Of a stretch of 64,000 bases of DNA, positions 1 to 12,000 are shown one piece after another. The position numbers were made by a program, and so were the translations under genes. Each line of letters starts with the position of its first letter. Position 1 is the stretch's first letter. Under the pieces are notes generated by a model. The model was not told the DNA's origin. It saw nothing but the letters and a program-made list of their open reading frames with translations, and made no database searches. The DNA comes from an endosymbiont of Galathealinum brachiosum (GTDB lineage Bacteria > Pseudomonadota > Gammaproteobacteria > SZUA-229): the NCBI GenBank assembly GCA_003349885.1, contig QFXC01000013.1, positions 186,001 to 250,000 on the forward strand. The letters run 5' to 3'.

Positions 1-3000
1 GGCACCAAAATAAATTTCTACTTCCCAGCCATCAAGCGCACGTTCAACTGTATCCCGACTTTCATCTAAATTTGCATCGTGCCATAAACTACCAGATAAG
101 GTTGCAACACCCGGTGCGCCACCCACTGCCAAACCAACTGAGGCACAGGCATCTACATTCTGTGTGAAATCAGAACAGCTAATTAATGTACTGTTATCTA
201 CAGGTAACAGGCTAGGCGCGCCCCAGTCAACCGCAACCGTATTAATAATATTGGTTCCCTGTTGAGCCGCTGTATTTATTTGCGCAAGATACCTGACGGT
301 AAACTGATCTCCCGGTTCAAACATATACGTTGTACTGGTTGCACGTTTACTATCATCATAATTAACCACCAGACGTGGTGAGCTGAATACAAGATTCGGA
401 TCAACTACACCGTTTAATCTTGCAGAGCCAGGCACATACGTTAAATCTGCCTGATCAATATTATCAAATAGTTTTAATACCTGAGGACTGCCGCTAGATA
501 AATCTATCGAACTGTTACCAATATTTTCAACCCGTACGAAGTATTCAAGCATGGCGCCCGGTTGAGCTGTACCACCACCCACAACAAAAACATCTTTACT
601 AATACTTAATAACTGTGAATTACCAACAATGGTTTCTGTTGGTTGGTCACCATTTAAGTCATTACCATCTGCATCAGTAAACTCATCCGGGAACTCGGCA
701 CTAACAACCTGCAACTGATTTATAATCACATCGCCAGAAACGGATGCTGCATCAACAATTACATCATAAATTAATATCGCTGACTGACCTGCTGACAGTA
801 TGCCATCGGCATTAACATCACCCTGCACCGGTGGAGTCTGGTCTGCAGAACTTATATCTATACCGGTGTTAAATATAAGTGGCGAGTTTCCACTTATATC
901 AGCCAATAAAACTCCGTTCAGGAATGTACTATCCTGCACATAATCCGTATCAACTGGAACACCATTAACTAATAAAGGAACTGAACTGGATACAGTATCA
1001 AATAACTGAACGCTGGTTGCTGGTATGGTACCCGAGTTACTAATAGTGACGGTGTAACGTAATGTATCACCCGGATCAACCTGCTCAATAACAGTACCAT
1101 CTACAATTAATTCGACAGTTGCCTGTGCATCAATAATGGCTACATTACCCACAACATCACGCGTAGGATCACCAAATATTTCTGTATCCGGGTCATCAGA
1201 ATGCTGTTCCGAGAATGGGCCACTACCAAAACCATCACCACCGACAAATGCCTGATTCGATACAACCGTACCGTTCACTACATTTACATCAACTAGTACA
1301 TCAAATGTAATGGTTGCAATATTTGTAGTAGCAAGACCATCCGCACGCATATTACCCGGCGTTAAATCTTCTAATGCATTAATTAAAATTCCGTCCTGTA
1401 ATGGCGTAACACCTGCAACGATATCTACAACCGGCGAACCATTTAACGTAGTCGTGTTTGCAACATAAGCTGTATTAGCTGGTATCTGATCACGCAATAA
1501 TGTATTGATCGAATTTTCAGCACCAATATTTTGCGCCGTTATGGTGTAACGTAAAATATCTCCCGCATCCAGGACATTCGCATCACCGGTAATATCCTGT
1601 GATGTTTTTAACAGACGGAACGTCGGTGTAGAACCAATAATTGTTCGAGTTGGATTATCCACACCTGTAATATCCGGATCATCCGACAGCAAAGTATTAA
1701 AACCAACCAGTTCCACTTCTGCCTGATTTTCAACAATCAAACCACCATCAATGACAGCCTGTAATGTCATTTCAAAATCAATAACTAAACTATCATTACC
1801 ACCGGCAAGTTCTGATAAATTAAGATTACGAACATCCAGAATACCCGCGGCGTTATTACCCGCATTAATATCTGTATTACTTATATCTGCTGTTGGTTGT
1901 GAAACATTAATCTGTGCCATCGTTCCGGGAACAAAGAAACCCAGACCATTAAGGCGATCAGCCTCATCGGTTAATGAGAAGTTAGCCGCTGCAATCGGCC
2001 CCACATTACTAATGGTAATTTCATAACGAATATCATCGCCGGGTTCTGCAGTAAAAGCCTGAGCATTCGTTACTGTATCAAACACTCTTTTCTCAATAAC
2101 CAGTTCAGGTGCCTGAACAAGAATTTGCGCCACATCTTCAAAATCAACTACATTAATTGTGCCCGGTGAAACAGTACTACTAACACGGTCATAACTTCTG
2201 ATTTCACCTGTTACGACACCCGTTGGTGTATCCGCACTAAACCACTGAGAAGCAGCAGCAACATTATTGAGTAATGATCCATTTAAATTACCCACATCAA
2301 GATGCATTTCATAATTTATGATTAAACGATTTAACGGTAACAGCTCTGCATCCGCAGATGTCATGCTAATTACAAACGTACAAACGGGTGCCGGATTATA
2401 AACCGTTACAAAATCAGTGCCTTCAAGTAATAAATTACTCACAGGCGTTATCCCGTCAGCCGCAAAGACCTGAGCATTTAAAACAACCGGTGACGTGTCA
2501 CACATACCTCCACCGGTAGCTGGTTTGGATAATAAATCAGTAACCGTTATATCATACGCAGGACCCGCTCCAATATTCTGCACATCAAGAACAAAAGGTT
2601 CCGGCACGCCAAACTGCATAATTACCGGATTACCAACCGCACCTGTTCCACCTAAACCTGTTTTTTGTAACGTCAACTCTGTTGGTTCAACAACTGTCAT
2701 GGCTACATCAGAATCCGATCCGCCATCTGCTTGCGAACCAACATTGTTATCACCTGAGTTAAAGGTATAACTCGCAACGTTACTAAAGGTATCACCGTTC
2801 TGGTTGTTAGTATGATTTCGTAATACAACAGTTAACTCAATGACTGCCTGCTCATTGGCGGAAATATCAATACCATTGGTTATATCTTCAATTACGATAT
2901 TTGTTGGTGTACCTGTATTAACCGGCACCCAGGTTCCCGCTGGAGAAACTTTCTGTACATCAACAAATATTAATTCCACATTAGGAGATAATGGTTGCAG

Positions 3001-6000
3001 ATCGTCCAGTATTCTCACATCAAACAGGGCACTACCAACGGGTGTGCCTGGTACTGTGATGGTGTAACTAAATGGCACACCAATGGATGCAGTTAATACT
3101 GTATTGGCTTTTTCCAGTGCAGTTGGCGCAGGAGTTATTAAAGTAGTTAGCGACAATGCGGTATCACTTGGACCATACACTTCACGTACACCGGTAACTA
3201 CGCCATTGACAGGTGTTGAGTTATTATCAAATGAGTAATAACGTGTTGCCGTTGCGTTATTAACAATACTCGTTAAACCTGCACCTATGTCATCATCAGC
3301 AGCAACCTGGAATACCAGACGTAACGTTTCGCCAACTGGAATAGAATAAGGCCCACCATTATCAAAGTTCCATTTCACCAGACCGGTTGCCGGGCCAGTA
3401 GTTGGATCGATAAGCGGATCATAAACAGGATTTAAATCAGGTACATCCGTACCAATTGGAACTTGCGTATCAAGAACAGTAATAACACCTTTGCGTAAAC
3501 CGACAGGCAAGGTGTCTTCAAGAAGTACGTCATATGCGGGTGATTGACCATTATTGGTAATATCAACGGTATACGTTATCAGTTCCTGCGCGACAATATT
3601 AACATCACCAAATTCCTGAGTAGAGTCTTTAACAACACTCAGATTAGGTTGTTGCAGTGTAATGGTTTCACTATCATTCTGCGATTGAGTAACACCACCA
3701 TTAATACCGTAATCAAAAACAATTGCGTTTAGTAATGGAATATTACTTAGCGGATTAGAAATCGGCTGTAGCGTTGGATGATCAAGCACACGTGTACGAT
3801 AGACAATAACAAAATCATTATTGCCGTCATCTGGTGCTGCTGCAAAACCGGTATTAGTTAAATCACCTAATGTCCAGGTTACAACACTGGAACCAGTATT
3901 TGGATCACCACTTACACTGGCTGTAGCCTGAGTGTAAACCGGGTGTATAAAATTAAATGCAGGATTCGGATCGAAATCATTATCACCACTATCATCTAAA
4001 CCATTGATAGTAACAATACCTTCAAACTGTAAACCCTGTGGCAGAGTGTCTCTTAACTCAACCGCAGCACTTGTGCCTTCCTGTAAATTAAGTGTGATCT
4101 GATAATCAACCACATCACCAATTCGCACATCACTCGGTATATTTAAAACATTTAATTGCGGTGAGGTATCACTCAGATAAGCCTTATTAAATACATTGGT
4201 ATCGGTTGTTATAACTGAAGTAACAAGGGTTGGACTAAAGTAATCGTTTAATCCACCGTTACCGTTACGTTCACCACCTTCATCTGTAATATCATCATCA
4301 AGACTGGTCCAGCGAATAACTGTACTGTTAGTTAAAGTCTGGTTCGCTAATGCACTGTCACTTACTTGTAGCTGGTAAACGATGGTCGCTGTAACACCTT
4401 CTGGAACATCAATATCAGTTCCATTCGCAACATTCCAGGTCAGAACATTTCCCGTTCTATTCGGTGCCGAAATTGTGCCATGACTTGTACTTACATTATT
4501 TAAGAATTCTAACCCCGAACCCACATCACTCGTGAAACTTACATCATATGCATCCGAGAACAGATCATTCGCTGCACCACCCAGGAATGTGTAAGTAACT
4601 GTGTATTCTAAAATGTCACCCGCATCTGGTGGATCAGTTGCAGAAGGTTTAGTTAAATTATTTACTTCAATTCTTGGTCCATTGTTAGGAGGCGAAGGAA
4701 GCGTGATATCCATTTGCGGTTCAACAATAGAAACATCATTAATAACACTGGTTAAACCACTTCCACCCAGTATCTTTGTACCGCCATCACTATTAGCAAA
4801 TTCAAACCGCGCACCATTACCAAAAGCGGGTGTTGCCTGATTGGCATTAACATTATTATCCACTCTGGCTACAACATTAATTGTCGCTCTTTCCAAACCG
4901 ATCAATGGGCCATCTAACTGTATACGAACCTGATTAGTGCCCCTGCCTGTAAAAGAAATCGTTTCTGTTAATGGCAAATCAAAACCATAATCAGTAGTCA
5001 CTGCACTCACCAGCGTTACACTTTCCAAAGAAAGACTGGGATCCATATCATCAATAACTTCTACATTATGCATGGTGCCATTCATGCCTGTATCTGGAAC
5101 AATAATTTGATACGTAATCAGCTCACCCACTGCTGCAAATGTTGGGTCCCGTGCAGTTATCGGTGCAGGGTTAACATCTGGTCGATTGATATCAGTAAAG
5201 GTTTTAGATAAGTCTTCAATTGGATTAATGTTATGTTGATTAAATAAAACCGGGCCAATATCATCAGTATAGATTTCACGTTGTGCAACAATATCTACAT
5301 TGACATCCGATGCATTAATTGAGGCATAACTATCTACAAGGAAACTATTATCCCAGGAGTTACCACCAGCCAGTCCAGCATCCACATCCACACTGTAATC
5401 TATTTCGATACAGCTATTACCCGGTGGTAACTCGATACCATTAAAAGTAAAGGTCATTACACTACCGGCTAAAACATAAGTGTAATCAGCTAATGCACCT
5501 TCAGTAGCCAGCACATTATTTACACGAACAACAGGAACCGAAACACTGCCTAAATCAAATTCATTTGACGCTGGAAGAGGTGGAATCACAACCCCGGGCA
5601 CTGGATCAAGATCATCTACAATCACTACATCATAAGCAGGTGCATCACCTGAGTTACATGCCTGTAAACGATAATAAATCGTAGAGCCTGAAGCGGCAGG
5701 TGAACCGCTCGGAATTAATGTGCCCGTAAATGCAGCAGTTAAATAACGTTCTTTAGTAATATCGGTAAGCAATATCTGTGGTTGTCTTGCAGTTATACTT
5801 TCAATGCTATTAGATTGTGGTGTTACGGCCTGAGCACCATTAACATCATCATGATTCAGATTTATTGAATTAGCCAGAGCAACCGTTGTAGGAGACTGAG
5901 CTAAAATCCCCTGCACAACCTGCGCAGTATAAATAACGACAAACTCATTATTGGTTAATACATTATCCGAGTCAGCGATAACATTACCAATAGTAAAGGT

Positions 6001-9000
6001 CGCGACATTTCCAACAACTGAAACATCAACCGCTTCATCAATATCACCACCAACATATGTAAATGGCACGGCTGCATCACTAAATGTCCTATTAGGTGCT
6101 ACACCGGTTCCCGTATCACCATTCACAGAAACCAGACTGAAATAAATCATGCCCGCTGGCAAGGTATCTTCCAGCACAACATTTGCTGTTGTACCTTCAT
6201 TTAAATTAAACGTTAAGGTGTATTCAACCGTATCACCTATTCTCAAAACACCATCATTTGCCGTTGAATAATTAACATCATCAAAGGTATCGTTATCAGC
6301 TGTTTTAGTAATAATGGCCGGGTTCGGTACAAGAAGCGGCGCATCATCCGATACACAATAGTCATTCTGATCCACAATAGTACAGGCAGCTCCACCCGGG
6401 CCAGTTCTTTCCAGTGGACTTGCATCCTGTAGTGATGTCCAGTCAACAACTACCGTGCCATTTAAATCCTGATTCGGCTGAACAATAGCATCTACTGTTA
6501 CGCTATATGTTAATACAAGCACTTCACCGGTATCGTTTACCTGATCAAAAACAAGATCCAGTGTTTCATCACCGCCCGGCGTTATACTGGTATTAGTACG
6601 TCCCCAGGCAAGTGTATTTACACCAGCCAGCGGTGTTACATCACCCACCGGATTTCCATCTATTGTAATAACAGGTACGCCGGTTAAGCTCACACCGATA
6701 GGAAGATTTTCCTGAATATTTAAATCAAAGGCGGTTGATTGCAGCGCAACTGCAACAGCCGGATCATGACGAATTTCAATTGTGTACTCTAAAACATCAC
6801 CCGCATCAGGTGGATTTACAGGCACCAAAGGCACAGGTTTAGTTGTATTAACAACTGTTCTTGTGACTATTAATTGCGGCTCAACAACTGTTTGAAGATT
6901 CGTTGTTTGAGTAAAGCCACCCGCAGGATCTACATTGTTATATGTCAGGTTGGCCGAATTTTGTAATGTGCTGCCCGCATTGGTATTTACATCATTATCT
7001 ACACGAGCAAAATAGTTGATTGTTATGCTGGGGTTATTTGCATTTGTAAGCTGGTCATCTTCCGCTTCAGTATCAACACTACCTATATTCCACGTTGCGG
7101 TACCCAGACCTGAAACATCTCCATCATCCGGAAACGCAGTAAATAGCGCTTCAACATCTGCCGCTGCCATTGCGGTAATGTCTGTCGAATTAATACTAAA
7201 AATATCAGTGAAGTCATAAGTGATTTCAAAACCCGGTTCGTTTTCAATAACATAATTTAAACCGGTTACATTAAGGTCATCCACTACAGTCAGCGCATTA
7301 GTGATGCCCTCAGGAAAACCAATAACTAATTCAAACTGTTTATGTTCACCAATGGTCACTGTATCCGGTTGCGGTGGCACAGCCGGGTTTAGATCTGTTT
7401 TGGAGAAAACCAACGAAGGCACTTCAACAGAAGATGTATTGTTATTATTATAATTATTTGGTGGATCAGTTGATACCGGAGCAACACCCGTAAGCTGACC
7501 ATTACGCATACCTAAAGGCTCACCATCGGCAGCTATTGCTCCGGATACATTTAAGGCTGTATTTAAATCAGGTAAAGATGTCCAGCGAACTTCAAGGTTA
7601 TTTAAAATAACATCGTGAGGCTCAACCTCATGTGGATCCGTGGTTAACTGCGGCCCTTGCGCAACTCGATCAACTTCCACTTCAAAAACAAAACTAACCG
7701 ATTCACCCGGGTCAAGTTGGTAACCTGCGCTCGCCGGATTATCCCAGTTAAATACTGGCTGATCATTACTTAATGCAAGATCAACAAAGTCAGGAACCGA
7801 TGCATCAGGTAACCCCGATGTCGCTTCTGAATTTAAAACATAATTAAATTTAACTAAACTTAAATCATCTAAAATCTGCACATTGTAAGCAGGTGCGGTT
7901 CCGTTATTTACCACACTTACATTTACCGTTAACACATCTTGTGCATCCGCATTAACCACCGGTAAAAATTCTTTTGTAATAACAACTTGTGGTTCACGTA
8001 AAACCAGTCGTTGTGCTGCATAATTAATCGTTTCTGTATTCGATGAGCCAGTAGAGAAGGTTTCTGTATACGTCAGTCTAGCCAGAGTCGGATCTGAAGA
8101 ACAGGCTGTCGGTGCAGTAACCGCCCCACTTCCTAAACTACCACCATTTAACAATGCGCACTCATTGACAAAAGTCGCGTCATCAACTGTTGCGTCAGGA
8201 TCAACGGTTACCGTTGTATTTTCTACACGGGCAACAAAATCAACCCTGAAATCAAAACCACCTACTGGACCACTTCGCACTTCCTGATTACCAAAGTTCC
8301 AGACAATAACATCCCGTTGAGCTGTACCAGGGGTACCACGGGTACACACCGGTGTAATTGGACCACCCGGAGAAAAACTAGCACCCGTATAGGCCGGATC
8401 TGTTGTCAGGTTTATAGCTGGATAATTCGTTGCAACACAACGCATACCATGAGGTAACTCATCCGTAATAACAAAATCATCTAAATCAGTAACAGGAATA
8501 ATCGCCTGTAACTCATAACGAACTTCTTCACCAACTACCACACTTTGATTTTGTGGAGATGGGTCAGCAGTTAATGGCGTATTGGATGTTGCAGTTATTA
8601 TTTTAGGCTGTGATTGCAACGGTAACATACGCACAATTGCATTATTATCAATTGCCGTATAAATACGAGCACGACCAGTTTCATTCGGTGATGTGTTTTC
8701 AGTATTTAATAATTGCGGTGTATTCTGATTACCAGAGTCACCAACTAAACTATCATAAGATGTTGATACAACATTCGTAAGTGGCTGTAAGGGTGCAATT
8801 GCATCACTTGGGTTTACTCTGTAATAAAGCAAAACTTCCTGACCCGCATCAATTTGCAATAAAGATCTATTTGCCGCCGCTGTCACTGTATTGACATCAT
8901 TAAAATCAAATTCAATTTGAGCCGGATTTCCATTATCCAGAATATTATCTGTCAGTATGGTTCCTTCATCTGCTTCATCAATGTCACCATCACCATCGTT

Positions 9001-12000
9001 ATCAAGATTATCAGTTAAGAAATCTTCAATTAACATTAAGTCACTGGCATCTAACACATCAGTCACAACCACATCATAAGCAGGTGACCTTCCAGGTGTA
9101 GTTGGCGATTCATTTATAAGACTGATTCGATACACATATGAGTCATTTGTATCACCATTATTTAATGTTTGCTGATAAGTGCTACATGAAGTTCCAAGAT
9201 TATGATTTTCCTGAGACAGGGTAACAGTTTCATTACACACTGTTTTTGTAACCAGTAAATTAGGTTCAACATCAGTTAAATCAATCTGACGCACGGCCTG
9301 CACGGGATAACCAGGAAAGGGGGTTGTTTCATCAACTAAAAGATCAATATTTATTGCACTGGTATCATCTTCAAAAATTGCATGGAAAGAGGTAGTTACA
9401 ATATTTGAACTTATTCTGCCATGTAGGTTTTGATTAAATCCACCCGGCACTGGATACGCCAGGTCAACATCATCATTAAGTAATCGGGTTTTATAATTAA
9501 CGCGGAAAAACTTATCTTTTTCTGTAATATCCTGACCCGCATTATTATTATGCTGCCAGACAATGGGTGATTGATCTAATGATGTTGTAGAGGCGCCACC
9601 ATTCACACCGTTTAAAATAACATCAGGTGTTGGGTTAGCTACCGTATCCTGATCCGTATCATGAAAATCATAAACAGTAGCACCTGCAAACGGAATAAGA
9701 CCTAAACCCTGTCCGCCATTCACTGCAGGCACACCTTCCATACCTGCGGTAACTTCAATATCTCTTATTGCAATTAAATCAAAACCGGGTGTTAGGAAAC
9801 CAAACCAGCCACCGGACTCAATAAAACTATGACAGTCTTCACCAATTTGTGTATCTAACTCTACGGGTAAAGGATAAGCAAGAAAGTCATCAAACTGTGT
9901 TGGTGTAAAGGGTTCTGCTGTTCCACTTTCTGTGCAATACCAGACTGTGTGAGTTAAGTTAAAACCCAGTACGCGAGAGCGAATAGAATCCAGAGTATAA
10001 TTATTTGCTAATTGCTGATTAGGCGTTGTAATGGCTAGTGATGCTGGTGCAGGTAAAGTCAATGCAGCGCCATCACTTAATGTCACTTCACCGACCACAT
10101 CTGCACGGAATGTTAAGTCATCCAGAGGTGAACCAACCGTATTTTTTATAACATCAAAACTGAAGGTTTCTGTTACACCGGGTGCAAGCACACCTCGGTC
10201 ACATGCATATACACTTGCTGAAGCTGGTATAAACGCCGGTGTATTTAATAACGGGTGTGGTGGCGGGTTCGCAACAGGTGCTACACCACAACCTGGTGCA
10301 ATCGTTTGCACCGTCATAGCCTGACCAAATGTCACATAAGTCACATGATTATCTGCATCATGCCCACCATTATTAGTCAGTAAAACATTTAGCGTAAGCG
10401 GTGTATTAACATCATTTGTTAAAATAAATAACGCATCTGAAATATCCACATCCAGATCTTCAACATCAACAGGGAAACTCTGAGTATCTATTGCCTGAGG
10501 TGAATTAACTGGAGAACAGATATTACTGTAATCAACCGTTACCGTATTAGAAATACTAAAATCACTATCCGGATCTGTATTATCAGCCTGCACTTCCGGT
10601 GCGACATTAATGTCCGCAGCAAGGTCATATCGTGATGCTTCTATTAATACAATTCTAAATTGTAAAGTTAATACATCACCCTCTCTTAACAGATTTCGAT
10701 CATCACCTGCAACAGTTGAAACAGCTCGCTGAGTACTACTTGTTAATGTAAAAGTAGGCTCAATATTATTTAACAGATTTGCCGGAGTTGTATCGATATC
10801 CGACGTAATGGTGTCAATCATGCCATCGTATGCACCAAAGGCAGGTGTAACAACTGCGGTCGGTGTGAAGGTTGAATCAACCACATATTGACCAACCGGT
10901 AAAATATCCTGAATCACTAAATCACGAATGGTTGATCCGGTTAAATTGGTTATTTGAATTGTAACAAAACCCGTGCTGCCCACCGGCTGCGCAGTATTAA
11001 CACCGGTAACAGCCTGTTGAATATCAAGGCCTGCGGTATCGACCTGTGCATTAAATATTGCAATACTTTCTATATTAAATGCAGGTGTAACCCCATTATT
11101 ACTTGCTGGTGTAAATAAACCACCTGAATCGCCATCGCCTTCACAACCCCATTCAATATTTGCTGTGTTTGTCGGATTCAAAGAACAGGCTGACTGTATA
11201 CGACCAACATAATAAATAAATGCACTGGCTGAATTTGGCGCAACATCAACATACGTTACCGGTTCATCATTGTTTGGATTACCAAAACCAGAAGCAGAAG
11301 TGCTGGCCGGACCATCAGTTGTATCATCTATATCTAAATTTGGAACACTACTCGCAAACGGACCAGCAGTAGCGGGTATACAACCTGCGGGTGTTGAACC
11401 ACTAGAAATAACAGCAGCAGCCGCGGTTGCCGTTGCTTCAGAATTACAGACCCAGTTAATATCAAAATTACCGCCGGTAATAAAATCATCCATCTCCAGA
11501 TCTTCAAGACCTGCAAGACCCGTATTTTGTGTTTCCACACGCCAGATAATACTGTCTTCAATATGCCCCGCTACCAACGGTGCATAATCACCAACCGCCA
11601 TACCCGCATCAACATTTCTACCCAGTTTGGTTACCTGTGGATGAGGTTGTCTAATAGGTAGTTCAACCAGAGCCCCCGTTACCGCTTGCGCAACATTATT
11701 ACAACTCAGGTCATAATCTGCTTCAGGTTGAATATTACGATTTTCAAAAACCAACTGCTCTTCACTAAGACCGGTAATACGTTGCACCTGAAAAACAAAC
11801 TCAATACTAACTGGTGCTGTTGGTGTTACAGCAAAAGGACTATCAATTAGCGTTAATTCAGGAACCAGAGCTGGCGTCCATCTGAAACGCTGCTGGTTAG
11901 CTGCATCAAGCGGGTCAGGCTCAGGGTTAGCCGCTGGGACAAGTGGTCCGCCATCTATAGAAATAAAGACCGTACCAGGAACAAATGTAAGGCCTGAACT

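Noticed and set aside
10031..11587. Plus-strand frames of about 100 codons inside the giant gene (for example 10031-10324, 11270-11587)
   Set aside because: They are antisense to a continuous 13-kb coding frame, have no ribosome sites and show low-complexity composition mirroring the repeats.
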